Of a stretch of 64,000 nt of DNA, positions 14,874 to 24,800 are shown piece after piece; the first letter of the stretch is position 1, and each line of letters starts with the position of its first letter. The stretch comes from Nonomuraea montanisoli (GTDB lineage Bacteria; Actinomycetota; Actinomycetes; Streptosporangiales; Streptosporangiaceae), in the NCBI RefSeq assembly GCF_013363975.1, contig NZ_JABWGN010000008.1, positions 434,001-498,000 of the forward strand, read 5' to 3'. The notes beneath the pieces are model-generated. The model was not told the origin of the DNA, did not search any database, and worked only from the letters and a program-made list of their open reading frames with translations. The position numbers and the translations under genes are program-made.

Positions 14874-17800
14874 TCAGTAGGCCCTGATCACCGTCTGCCG
14901 GACCGCATTGCCGGCCGAGTCGGTGGCGGTGACCCGCAGCGACGGGTGCGGGCGCAGGACGAGCGCGCTGTAGCGTCCGCCGCCGAGCGCGATCACCGGC
15001 TGCCTGCCCCAGGTCGCGCCGTCGTCGTACGACAGCTCCAGCTTCAGGTCCTTCACGCGCGCCCCGCTCACGCCCTCCTGATGCCGTACGGTGAAGCCCA
15101 CCGGACCGGGGCGCTCCGGGCGTACGTCATAGTCGATCTGCAGCAGCGGCAGCACCCGCTCGCCCGGCTTGGAGCGGAACGTCCAGGCCGTCTCGGTCGC
15201 GGTCGCGGTGGTCCACTCGTCCGAGGTGCGCCTGGTGGACAGCTCCAGCCGGTAGGCGGCCTCCTGCGGTGAGGCGGGGAACGCGCCCCAGGCGGCGTCG
15301 CGCTCCGCCACCAGCGTGCCGTCGCGGAAGAACCGGGCCGACACGGTGTCGTTGTCCACGCCCGCGCGGGAGACGTGACCGGAGGAGTCCACGAACTCGG
15401 GGATCCGGATCTCCATCGTGTCGCCCTCGCGGGTGGAGGGCTTGAGCCAGGCGGGGATCGCCGGGCGGACCACCGGGGCGTGCCAGCTCTCGCCGGTCCG
15501 CGTGCCGGGCCGGTAGGTGCGCGGCTGCTCGGTCATGCCGTCGAGCAGCCGGCCCATGTCGTCCCAGACGTACTGGTGGTTGACCAGGTGCTGCCAGAAG
15601 GAGCCGTCGGCGCTGACGTACTCGGCGCGGCGCAGCGGGGTCTTCACGATCCGCTGGGTCTCCATCTGCTGGCCGAGCGCGTACGACTGCCAGGGGCGCC
15701 AGCCGAAGCGCTGCTCCTTGGCCCAGGCGAAGCCCCCGTTGTCGGCATATGTCGTGTCAACGCGTGCGGTGTTGCTGTCGTTCACCTCATGCACGATCCT
15801 GTCCGGCACGCGGCCGTCGGAGACCTGCATGACGTCGTAGAGGTACGGCGAGTTCATCATCCCCGTGACCTCGAGCCGCGCGGCGCCCTTCCTGATCCGC
15901 TCCAGCATCCGCTGCCCGTCGTCATGGGCGACCACCAGGGCCGGGATCGGCAGGTCGGCGCCGACCGGCTTCCAGCCACGCCCGAACGCGTCGTCGGGGG
16001 CCAGCACCAGGATCACGGCGGCCGCTCCCGCCTTGATCGCGGCCGCGGACGGATCGGCCCAGTCGATGTCCTCGCTGCGGATGACCGCGGCCTTGTCCTT
16101 GGACTCGGCCGCCCCGTCGGCGAGCCGCCACAGGTGCCGCCCCTCCACGCCCGGCGACCCGCCCAGGAACCCCATCCGGTACGGCTGCCCCGAGCCGGGC
16201 ACGCGGGCGGAGAGCTTCGGCGCGACGAGCTGCCAGCGCGAGGCGAACTCGAACGAGCCGTCACGCACCGGCTGGGTCGGTGAGACGTTGAGCCCCTCGA
16301 TGACGTCGAAGTTCATGACGCCCTGGGAGATCTCGCGCGAGCCGAACGCGCGATGGGTGAAGTAGGTGTAGATGCCCACCTGCTCGGCGGGTTCCCTGGT
16401 CCTGATGGTCACCGGCGTGGTCCGGCGGAAGTCGAGCACCACGTCCAGGTCGCGGTCGACCTTGAGCTCGGGGATGACGACCATGCCGTCGCGCGGGTGC
16501 GTCCGGCCCCAGCCGCCGCCCAGGTTGAGCGACTGCGTCATGTAGGTGCCCTCGGACACCTCGACGGTCAGCCCTTCCACGGGCAGCCAGGTGAACAGGT
16601 CGTCCTGCTGCGACGCGCCGAACATCGACAACGTGTCGGCGCCGGTCGGCCGGCCCGCGGCGTCGAGGGCGGTGAAGTGGACCTTGTGCTGCGGTCCCTT
16701 CCAGGTCAGCGCCAGCGTGGTGTGCACCTGCTCCGCGCCCGCCGTGGCGGTGACGAGCCCGCCGTAGCGGCCGAAGGAGAGCTTGGCCAGCTCCACCGTG
16801 ACCTTGACGTCGGCGGTGGCGCCCGCCGCGACCGTCACGGTCCTGGCGCTGAGCACGGCCCCGTCGAGGGTACTGGCCAGCTCCAGCGTGACCGGGGCGG
16901 ACGTGCCGTTGGCGTAGGTGATCGTGCCCTCGGCCGTGGCCGGGCCCTCGCCCCGCTGGTGCTCGCCGAGGTCGATCACGCCGGTCGCGGTCACGCCCTG
17001 GCGCACCGCGCGGGCCACGTCGAGGCGGCCCGCGCCGGCGTCGTCGATCCGCTGGCCCGGGACGGGCTTGGCCGAGCCGATCAGCGCGTCCTTGATCTGC
17101 TTCGCCGTCCAGTCGGGGTGGCGCTGCTTGACGATCGCGGCGGCCCCGGCCACGTGCGGCGTGGCCATCGAGGTGCCGGAGGCGGCCGTGTAACGCTCGT
17201 CGACCGGCTCGCCCATGGAGGTGCCCGCCGCGCGGGCCGCGACGATGGCCACGCCGGGGGCGGTGAGGTCGGGCTTGGGCGCGTCGTCCAGGCGTGGGCC
17301 CCGGCTGGAGAACTGCGCGAGCGCGTCCTTGCCGTCGACCGCGCCGACGGTCAGCGCGGAGGTCGCCGCGCCGGGAGTGCCGATGGAGTAGGCCGAGCCG
17401 TCGTTGCCCGCCGCGACCACGAACAGGGCGCCGGTGCGCTCGGTGAGGGTGTCGACGGCGACGCTGAGCGGGTCGGTGCCGTCGGTGGCGCCGCCGCCGA
17501 GGCTCATGTTGATCACCGACGCGCCTTCGGCGGCGGCCCACTCCATGCCCTCGATGACGCCGGACAGGGTGCCCGAGCCGTCGTCGCCGAGCACCTTGCC
17601 GACCATCAGCTCGGCGGCGGGCGCGACGCCCTTCCTGCCGTCGCCGCCCGCGATGGTGGCGGCCACATGGGTGCCGTGCCCATTGCCGTCCCGGACGCTC
17701 TGCTCGCCGGTGAACACCTTGGTCTGCTTGACGCGTCCGGCCAGGTCGGGGTGGGTGGCATCGACGCCGGTGTCCAGCACGGCGACCTTGACGCCCTTGC

Positions 17801-18404
17801 CGTCGAACCCGGCCTGCCACGCCTCCGGCGCGCCCACCTGCGGCACGCTGTGGTCGAGCGTGGCCTTGACCTTGGCGTCCAGCCAGATCTTCGTCACGCC
17901 CTGCGCCAGCGTGGCCCGCGGCTCGTCGAGCGACTTCCACAGCCGGCCGATCGTGCGCTTGTCGGCGGCGACGGCCCGGCCGTTGACGCTCTCCAGCTCG
18001 GGCCCGGTGGCGCTCTTCGGGGCGGAGCCGTCGTAGAGGAACAGCAGCGGCAGCTTGTCCGTCCTCGCGTCGTCGTACCCCTGGGCGATCAGCCGGGTGA
18101 CCGAGAACAGGCCGGGGTCCAGCCGCCTGGCCGCCAGGAAGGGGACGATGTCGTTGGGCAGGACCCGCAGCTCGCCGTTCTCCTCGGTGGTGGTGAACGC
18201 CATCCGCTCACGGCCCGGCCCCGGCTTCACCTCGACCGCGTGCCTGCCCGGTCCGGCCTGCCTGACGGTCACCACGTCCCCGGTGATCAGCGTGACCCGG
18301 TGGACGCTCCCGTCGGCGGGCTCGGCGGCGGCCGCGGGTAACGGGGAGCTCAGCAGGGCGGCGGTGGTGACTCCCGCCACCGCCACAGGGACGGACCAGT
18401 GCAT
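14874..18404 (-). CDS. Secreted S8 family serine peptidase (subtilase)
   Basis: A 1176-residue exported protease. A signal peptide (residues 1-27, ending PAAAA) precedes an inhibitor-like propeptide. The catalytic triad is Asp211 (VAVLDTGVD), His243 (GNGHGTHVA) and Ser412 (SGTSMATPHVAG), with oxyanion Asn334 in AAGND. The 750 residues after the catalytic domain are beta-rich accessory domains, and one includes a PA-like insertion (about residues 790-830). The ATG at 18404 has a GAGAGG site; the frame extends to 18596 without family similarity. It is divergent from an LLM-class oxidoreductase. Confidence 0.93.
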   Translation of the reverse strand: MHWSVPVAVAGVTTAALLSSPLPAAAAEPADGSVHRVTLITGDVVTVRQAGPGRHAVEVKPGPGRERMAFTTTEENGELRVLPNDIVPFLAARRLDPGLFSVTRLIAQGYDDARTDKLPLLFLYDGSAPKSATGPELESVNGRAVAADKRTIGRLWKSLDEPRATLAQGVTKIWLDAKVKATLDHSVPQVGAPEAWQAGFDGKGVKVAVLDTGVDATHPDLAGRVKQTKVFTGEQSVRDGNGHGTHVAATIAGGDGRKGVAPAAELMVGKVLGDDGSGTLSGVIEGMEWAAAEGASVINMSLGGGATDGTDPLSVAVDTLTERTGALFVVAAGNDGSAYSIGTPGAATSALTVGAVDGKDALAQFSSRGPRLDDAPKPDLTAPGVAIVAARAAGTSMGEPVDERYTAASGTSMATPHVAGAAAIVKQRHPDWTAKQIKDALIGSAKPVPGQRIDDAGAGRLDVARAVRQGVTATGVIDLGEHQRGEGPATAEGTITYANGTSAPVTLELASTLDGAVLSARTVTVAAGATADVKVTVELAKLSFGRYGGLVTATAGAEQVHTTLALTWKGPQHKVHFTALDAAGRPTGADTLSMFGASQQDDLFTWLPVEGLTVEVSEGTYMTQSLNLGGGWGRTHPRDGMVVIPELKVDRDLDVVLDFRRTTPVTIRTREPAEQVGIYTYFTHRAFGSREISQGVMNFDVIEGLNVSPTQPVRDGSFEFASRWQLVAPKLSARVPGSGQPYRMGFLGGSPGVEGRHLWRLADGAAESKDKAAVIRSEDIDWADPSAAAIKAGAAAVILVLAPDDAFGRGWKPVGADLPIPALVVAHDDGQRMLERIRKGAARLEVTGMMNSPYLYDVMQVSDGRVPDRIVHEVNDSNTARVDTTYADNGGFAWAKEQRFGWRPWQSYALGQQMETQRIVKTPLRRAEYVSADGSFWQHLVNHQYVWDDMGRLLDGMTEQPRTYRPGTRTGESWHAPVVRPAIPAWLKPSTREGDTMEIRIPEFVDSSGHVSRAGVDNDTVSARFFRDGTLVAERDAAWGAFPASPQEAAYRLELSTRRTSDEWTTATATETAWTFRSKPGERVLPLLQIDYDVRPERPGPVGFTVRHQEGVSGARVKDLKLELSYDDGATWGRQPVIALGGGRYSALVLRPHPSLRVTATDSAGNAVRQTVIRAY

Positions 18405-18499
18405 GGGGGCGAAACCTCTCGTAGCAGCAACCAGTGGACACGAGAGTGGGTGATGGGGTGCCGGCCACACCAGGTGTCGCCCGTGCCGTTTGTCTGCCA

Positions 18500-18515
18500 T
18501 GTCGCGATTGCGACA
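18500..18515. promoter_or_regulatory. Small inverted repeat TGTCGC-N4-GCGACA
   Basis: A perfect 6-bp-arm dyad about 96 bp upstream of the subtilase start and 108 bp upstream of the oxidoreductase start. Regulatory role is only possible. Confidence 0.35.
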
Positions 18516-18541
18516 CCGTGGCGGGGTGCGATGTGACTTCT

Positions 18542-18571
18542 CATATCGAATTTCTGCGATACTTCGATATG
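18542..18571. promoter_or_regulatory. Inverted repeat operator CATATCGAA-N12-TTCGATATG
   Basis: A perfect 9-bp-arm dyad, with a third GCGATA half-site in the spacer, in an AT-rich pocket of a GC-rich region. It lies 52 bp before the oxidoreductase start and 138 bp from the subtilase start. The regulator is not adjacent. Confidence 0.62.
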
Positions 18572-18622
18572 TGGATGCCGCGAAGGCCGGCTCCACGTCG
18601 TCGCCGTTCGGCAGGAGGAGAC

Positions 18623-19513
18623 ATGGGCGCGATCGACGGGATGGACCTGGGCCGCTTCGGGGTCTGGACGTTCGACTTCGAGGACCAGCCGGCGAGCATG
18701 ATGCGGGAGTCCGTCCAGGAGCTGGAGGAGCTCGGCTGGCAGGCGTTCTGGATCCCGGAGCGGGACGGGCGCGAGGCGCTGACGCACGCCGGGTTCCTGC
18801 TGGCGAGCACCGAGCGCATGACGGTCGTCAACGGCATCGCGCGGATCGGCTCCCGCGGGCCGCGCTGGACCAGGGGCGCGGCGCTGCTCCTCGCCGACGC
18901 CTACCCCGGCCGCCACCTGCTCGGCCTCGGCGTCGGCGGCGCCCCCACGGCCCGCCCGCTGCGGGCCATGAGCGACTACCTGGACGAGATGGACGCCGCC
19001 ACGAGCGCGAACCCGCTGCCCCGCTCGCCGATGCGGCGGCTGCTGGCCGGGTACGGGCCGAAGATGCTGGAGCTGGCCCGCGACCGGGCCCAGGGCGCGC
19101 ACACGTACCACGTGACGGTGGAGCACACGGCGCAGGCCCGCGAGGTGCTGGGCGAGCGGCCGTTCCTGGGCGTCGAGCAGGCGGTCCTGTTCGAGACCGA
19201 TCCGGCCACGGCGCGCGCGATCGCGCGCGAGCACCTGCACGGGTACTTCACGAGCCCGTACAACGTGGCCAAGTTCCTGCGGCTCGGCTACACCGAGGCC
19301 GACCTCGACGGCGGCCGGGGCAGCGACCGGCTCGTCGACGCCCTGGTGTACTGGGGCGACCTCGACACGATCGTCCGCAGGCTGCACGACCACCTCGACG
19401 CCGGGGCCGACCACGTCGGCGTGCAGGTGCTCGGCGTCGAGCCGGGGCGCACGGCCATGCCGCAGTGGCGGCGGCTGGCCGAGGCGCTGCTGCCCCAGGG
19501 GGCCGCCCGGTAG
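18623..19513 (+). CDS. LLM class F420-dependent oxidoreductase
   Basis: A 296-residue luciferase-like monooxygenase-fold protein. The opening DLGRFGVWTFDFEDQPAS and the LGLGVGGAP cofactor-loop segment match the probable F420-dependent branch common in actinobacteria (TIGR03620-like). The ATG at 18623 has a perfect AGGAGGAG site nine bases upstream; longer frames upstream run through the operator and are not credible. The gene ends six bases before the convergent SARP gene. Substrate unknown. Confidence 0.87.
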   Translation: MGAIDGMDLGRFGVWTFDFEDQPASMMRESVQELEELGWQAFWIPERDGREALTHAGFLLASTERMTVVNGIARIGSRGPRWTRGAALLLADAYPGRHLLGLGVGGAPTARPLRAMSDYLDEMDAATSANPLPRSPMRRLLAGYGPKMLELARDRAQGAHTYHVTVEHTAQAREVLGERPFLGVEQAVLFETDPATARAIAREHLHGYFTSPYNVAKFLRLGYTEADLDGGRGSDRLVDALVYWGDLDTIVRRLHDHLDAGADHVGVQVLGVEPGRTAMPQWRRLAEALLPQGAAR

Positions 19514-19519
19514 CGAAGC

Positions 19520-20263
19520 TCAGCCCAGGGACGGGTCGTCGGACAGGATCCTCGCGTGCAGGGTCGCCAGGTCCCTGCCGGGGTCCAGCCCCTGGGACTC
19601 CGTGATGACCGCCCAGGCCTCCCGGTAGGCGTCCAGGGCCTCCGCCCGCCGGCCGTCCCGGTACAGGGCCAGCATGAGCTGCGCCCAGAGCCGCTCGCGC
19701 AGCGGGTCGTCGGCCAGCGCCGCCCGCAGGTGGGCGACGGCCTCGTCCAGGCGCCGCAGCGCCAGCAGCGCCTCGACGTGATCGTGCACCGCGGACAGGC
19801 GCCGGCCGGCGAGCTGGTCGGCGGCCAGGCCGAGGAGGTCGGCGCCGTCGCCGAGGCCGTCGAGGGCGGGCCCGGTCCACAGCGCCAGCGCCGCCGCCAG
19901 CTCGCGGGCCGCCTCCTCGTACCGTCCGGCCTCCAGGGCCCGCCGGCCCGCGTCGGCCAGGGCCGCGAACCGCACGGCGTCCACGTCGGCGCCGCCGACG
20001 CGGTACCCGTGGGGGACGGCCTCGATCCTGACCTCCGGACCGAGCAGCACGCGCAGGTCGCAGACGTAGGTCTTGACGTTGCCCCGCGCGGAGCGCGGCT
20101 CCCGGCCGTTCCAGAGCCCGCGGACCAGCCGGTCCACCGAGACGCCCAGGCCCGGGGTCAGGCACAGCAGGGCGAGGAGCTGGCGGTGCTTGCGCCGCGT
20201 CACCGCGACGGTACGGCCGTCCGCGGTCAGGACGTGCAGCGCGCCCAGGAGGCGTACCTCCAC
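19520..20263 (-). CDS. SARP-type (BTAD domain) transcriptional regulator
   Basis: A 247-residue activator. The OmpR-like winged helix (residues 1-95; RRKHRQLLALLCLTPG and VKTYVCDLRVLLG) is followed by a bacterial transcriptional activation domain (about 100-245). It lacks the ATPase domain of AfsR, so it is a small SARP. It is divergent from the trypsin-fold protease, and the gap contains two heptamers at 11-bp spacing, the expected SARP site. Small SARPs usually activate secondary metabolism, but no biosynthetic cluster is adjacent, so a protease target is the more direct reading. Confidence 0.9.
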   Translation of the reverse strand: MEVRLLGALHVLTADGRTVAVTRRKHRQLLALLCLTPGLGVSVDRLVRGLWNGREPRSARGNVKTYVCDLRVLLGPEVRIEAVPHGYRVGGADVDAVRFAALADAGRRALEAGRYEEAARELAAALALWTGPALDGLGDGADLLGLAADQLAGRRLSAVHDHVEALLALRRLDEAVAHLRAALADDPLRERLWAQLMLALYRDGRRAEALDAYREAWAVITESQGLDPGRDLATLHARILSDDPSLG

Positions 20264-20331
20264 TCAGGCCTCACGGCGCGACGTAGATCTCACGACAGAG
20301 GACGATATGTGATGTTCGCTGACGCTGTGAG

Positions 20332-20349
20332 GTGAACCGTTTGTGAACC
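20332..20349. promoter_or_regulatory. SARP box: two GTGAACC heptamers, 11-bp period
   Basis: GTGAACC at 20332-20338 and again at 20343-20349, separated by four bases. SARP regulators bind direct heptamer repeats spaced 11 bp apart just upstream of a -10. A GATGAT hexamer at 20359-20364, 10 bases on, is a fair -10 for the protease gene at 20412. Confidence 0.65.
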
Positions 20350-20411
20350 GCCACCTGTGATGATCCTGCCGCGTTCGTCCCGCATGAGGGACACGAGGAA
20401 AGGATCGGCAC

Positions 20412-21731
20412 GTGTACAGGAAGTTACTCGGGGTCGCGGTCGCGGCCACCGTCGCGATATCCGTCGCCCCCGCCGTCGCGTACGGCGCCACCCCGGAGTC
20501 CGGGACGGCCGCGCAGGGTGACACCCCCACACCCCCGGCCGTCGAGCAGGACGACAGCACGGATGTGCCCGAGGAGAGCGGCCCGGAGGAGACCGCGGAG
20601 GACACGGCCAGCGTCGGCAACGTCGACGCCGCCGAGATGGAGGACCTCCGGCAGGCCGCCACCGAGGAAGGCATCACGCTGGAGGAGGCCGTCACCCGCT
20701 ACGGCTGGCAGGACGACTTCGTCAGGGTAGCCAACCAGGCGCGGGACTCCTTCCCGGACACCTACGCCGGAGCGGTGGTCGCCGAGGACGGTTCCAGCGC
20801 GTCGATCGCCTTCAAGGGCGAGGCTCCCGTGACGGTGACGAACCTCGCCAAGACCGTGCGCCACCCCGTGAAGGTCCTCGGCGGCCGGCCGTACTCCGAG
20901 GAGGAGCTGCGGCAGACGCTCAAGGCCACGCACTACGAGATCCTCGCCCGGCCCGACGTCGCCACCAGCTCCGGCGAGTACGACGTCGAGACCGGCGTCA
21001 TCACCATCCAGACGCAGCCGAAGGAGCCGATCACCGACCCGGCGGCCAAGGAGCGCTTCCGCGCTGCTCTGCTGCCCGCCCGGCTGGCTTCCTCCAACCC
21101 CGCCATCAAGATCGACATCGAGGTCGCCGACCAACTGGAGTTCCAGCCCCAGGCGTACATCCGCGGCGGCGGTCTGCTGAACACCACGGGCGGCGAAGCG
21201 GTCTGCACGACCGGGTTCACCGTCAAGAAGGGCAGCACGACGGGGGTCTCGACGGCGGCCCACTGCGGGTATCCCTCCAAGCAGCGCTACCACAACCACG
21301 ACACGAACGACTACACCATCGTCACCCGCAAGGGCAGCCACAGCGGCGGCCACGGCGACGTGGCGTGGTTCTCGCGCGGCAGCTACACGGCGGCGAAGAC
21401 CTTCTACTACAACAAGGGCAAGACCCGGTACGTGGACGAGACCCGCTGGGCCGTGCAGGGCGTGCGCCTGTCGAACTACGGCCGGACGAGCGGCTACAAG
21501 TCCAGCGCCAAGATCTACCGGATCAACCTGTGCTTCGACCGGGAGTGCGACATGGTCGCGATGGACAAGGCGGTCACCAAGCCCGGGGACAGCGGCGGTC
21601 CCTGGTTCAACGGCACCTCCGCGTACGGCATCCACAGTGGGGTGGCCAAGATCGGCGGGAAGAGCCGCTCGGTGTACAGCGAGGTCAGGTACCTGCCGCA
21701 GGCGCTCGGCGTCACGGTCCTGGAGCGCTGA
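20412..21731 (+). CDS. Secreted trypsin-like serine protease with propeptide
   Basis: A 439-residue exported protease. A signal peptide (residues 1-25, ending AVAYGA) is followed by an acidic pro-region (about 26-250) and a chymotrypsin-fold domain. The triad is His284 (TAAHCG), Asp316 (GHGDVAWF) and Ser394 (PGDSGGPW). The fold and acidic propeptide resemble streptogrisin/alpha-lytic relatives, but the propeptide is not a clear match to either. The GTG at 20412 has an AGGAAAGG site. It is divergent from a SARP gene and lies 153 bp before the giant secreted-protein gene. Confidence 0.9.
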   Translation: MYRKLLGVAVAATVAISVAPAVAYGATPESGTAAQGDTPTPPAVEQDDSTDVPEESGPEETAEDTASVGNVDAAEMEDLRQAATEEGITLEEAVTRYGWQDDFVRVANQARDSFPDTYAGAVVAEDGSSASIAFKGEAPVTVTNLAKTVRHPVKVLGGRPYSEEELRQTLKATHYEILARPDVATSSGEYDVETGVITIQTQPKEPITDPAAKERFRAALLPARLASSNPAIKIDIEVADQLEFQPQAYIRGGGLLNTTGGEAVCTTGFTVKKGSTTGVSTAAHCGYPSKQRYHNHDTNDYTIVTRKGSHSGGHGDVAWFSRGSYTAAKTFYYNKGKTRYVDETRWAVQGVRLSNYGRTSGYKSSAKIYRINLCFDRECDMVAMDKAVTKPGDSGGPWFNGTSAYGIHSGVAKIGGKSRSVYSEVRYLPQALGVTVLER

Positions 21732-21884
21732 ACGCGTCATACGGGGCGGCATCGCACCGGCAGAGTGATCGACACCTGGAGCCCCATGTCGGGTCCAGAT
21801 TGACGACCAGTGAGGAAATGTGGTCGGGTCGTAACTCTTGTTAGAGATGTGATGATTGAGACCGCTTCGGGGGTAAGGCGTTAG

Positions 21885-24800
21885 ATGTCGCGGTATCCAC
21901 GGCACGCGTTCGCGCGCGTGCTCGCCTCCGCGTCCTTGGCCGGTGCCGTACTGACGGCGGGTTCCACAGCGGCGGAACCCGCGTCGGCCGCGGAGCCGGC
22001 GGGCGCGGCGGTGGACGCCGCGGCGCCCCACCCGATGCGGGGTACCGTCCGGGCGGCGCAAGTCTCCGGCGCCGCCCGGACGGCGCATTCCTCCGCCTCT
22101 GCTTCCGGGGCGGAGGTGCGGCCCGTGCCGTCCGTCCGCCGGCCCGCTCCCGCCACCGTGAACGTCCCCATGGAGCCCTCGCCCGCCCTCCGGGAGACCG
22201 GAGGGCGGCCCGCCGGCCCCGCCGCGCCGGAGATCACCGTCCCGGCGGGCTCGCGGCTGGTGAGCGAGGTCGAGCGCGAGGCGTCCCGCCAGGTCGGCGC
22301 GAAGGGCCCCGACGTGCGGTCCGTGCTCCCCGGCACCGAGGACGCCCGCCCCCTGACGCTGAAGAACCCGTCGGCCGCCCTGTCCCGCTCCCTCGCCGAC
22401 GCCCTCACCGGCGCGCTGGGCGGAGGGGGAGGGGGTATGGCCGGAGGCAGTGCAAGGGCGGACGGCGCGGCGGTGGCGGCGCCCGGGCTGACGTACCGGC
22501 TGTGCGTGGAGAGCGTCGAGGTGCCGGTCTCCTGCTCGGCCGTCCGGCCCGTGGCGGTGCCCGCGATGGCCGACGTGACGGGTGACGGCGTTCCGGATCT
22601 GGCCGCCGACCTGGTGCCGGCCGCCCGCCCCCAGGAGGGCGCCGTGGGGCTCGGGTTCGCCGTGCGGCGGCTGCCCGGTGCGGCGGAGAAGCCGAGGGCG
22701 CGCGTGTGGGCGGAGTACGACGGGCGGGTCTCGGTCGGGTTCGACGGGCTCCGGAAGGGGGCGTCGCTGTCGGCCGCCGACCGCGGGACGTTCACGGTCG
22801 ACCTGTCCGGCAAGCGGGTACGGGCCGAGGTCAAGCGCACGGACCCGGGCGCGTCCGCGGCCGTCGTGGCCGGTCTGACCGGCCGTACCGCGGTCAGCCT
22901 CACCCAGACGCCCGTCACCGGGAGCCTCACCGTGGACGCCACGCTCGGCACCCCCGCGCTGGAGATGTCCGCCTCCGCCCCCGCCCGGGTGGACGCGGTG
23001 GCCGTGGACGGCGGCAGGTACGTCCGCGCGGTGCTCGACCGCATGCCCACCCGCGCCCGGGTCGAGCTGGCCCGGCGCGACGGGAGCGCCCGGGTGCGCT
23101 TCTCCGGGTCGAGCCCGGCCGGGCGGGCCGAGCTGCGCAGCTACGCCTACCGCGACGGCCGCCTCTCCCGGGCGATGAGCGCGAAGCTGCGCGACGTCCC
23201 GCCGGCGCTGACGGCCTCGTACGAGACCGACCAGGGACGCCACGCGCTGGAGGTGACGTCCGGCGGGGGGCGGGCGGGATCGGCCGAGCTGGTCTGCTTC
23301 GACCGGGCCGCCGCCGAGACCGTGCTGCGGGCCGAGCTCGACGGGCTGCCGGCCAAGGTACGGCTGGAGACCGACCCGGCCGCGCGCCGGGTCACCGAGA
23401 CGTCGGCCTCGGCGATCGGTCGGCTCGCGGTGGTGCTCCAGCGGGGCGGCGGCGCGGTGTCCAGCCCGCGCGGCGGCCACGTCACCATGATCAAGGACGG
23501 GGCCGCGCTGGGCGTCTCGGCGCTGGTGTCCGGGGTGTCCGGGCTGGACGTGACCTACGGGGCCACGCCCCGCGCCAGCCTGAAGGGCGCTCCGGGACGG
23601 TCGTTCGTCGCCGCGGCGAGCCTCGACGGCACCCGGCTGGCCCGGGTCGAGCTGTCCAACACGCCCGGCGACGTGGACGTGACCCTCGCGCCGGCCGCCC
23701 GCAAGGCCGTCTATCGGGGGTCGGGCGTGATCCGCGAGGCGCGGGTCGCGTACACGGACCTGAAGCAGGGGCCGACCCTCGACGCGACCGTGTTCGGGAC
23801 GCGCGGCGAGGTGGCGGCGTCCTGGACGCTGGGGGAGAGGTCCGAGGTCGAGGTCACGGGCGGCTCGCGGCTGCCCCGGGTCCGGCTGTACGCCGCCAGG
23901 GGCCCGGCCGCTCCGGCAGCCCCAGCCGCCCCGGCCGCCGCGGCCCCGGCCGCCACCGCCGCCGCGGCCCCGGGCGCCCCCGCCTCCGTGACTGTGGGCG
24001 ATGGCGGCAAGGGGGACGACGTGCGGGCGGAGATCGCGGGTGCGGGGCGGCGGGTGCGGCTGGTGGCCGACACCGCGGACCGCACCCTCACCTGGACGTC
24101 CGACCGGTCCGTCGGCTCCGTCGCCGCGCTGGCCCGAGCCAAGGTGGACGGCCGGTACGTCAGGGCCTCCGCGCGCGTCACCGGCGTGCCGGCCCGCTTC
24201 GACGCCTCCTGGGCCCCCGGGGCGTACCGGTTCCGCGGCCTGTCGGGGCCGGTGAGGTCGGCGGAGCTGGCGTTCAGCAACCACGACGGCGTCCGCGTGC
24301 CCACGGGACCGCACCTGGCGGCCCACTACGACGAGGCCACCGGCGACCTCGACGCGAGCGTGCGCGTCACGGGCCTGAGGACCGTGGACTTCACCACGGA
24401 GGAGGCGGGCTTCACGGCCGGGCTGGGGGCGGCGCGGCAGCGGCTGGCGCTCGACGCCGACGTCACCCGGGGCGACCTGCGATTCGGGCTGCTGGGACAC
24501 GTCGGGCCGCTTCCGGGACGGCTGTCCGTCACGTCCGCGAACGGAGTGATCACCTACACCGGCGGCCCGGCCGACTCCCGCGAGGGCGCCGGCGGCGCGC
24601 AACCGGGCACCGAGACAGGCACCCGGACAGGGACAGGCACGGGAACGCGGGCAGGCACAGGCGCGCGGGCAGGCACGGGCGCGGAGACAGGGCAGGGCGT
24701 GGGCGCCGGGCTGGACCTGCGGGCACGGGCCTGGGCCGGGAAGGTGGGCGCCCTGCGCGGCATGGCCGCCGCCCCGGCCGTGAGCGGCGGCGTCTCGCTG

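Noticed and set aside
16261..17940. A 559-codon same-strand shifted frame inside the subtilase gene
   Set aside because: It lacks any domain, whereas the catalytic triad is in the annotated frame.
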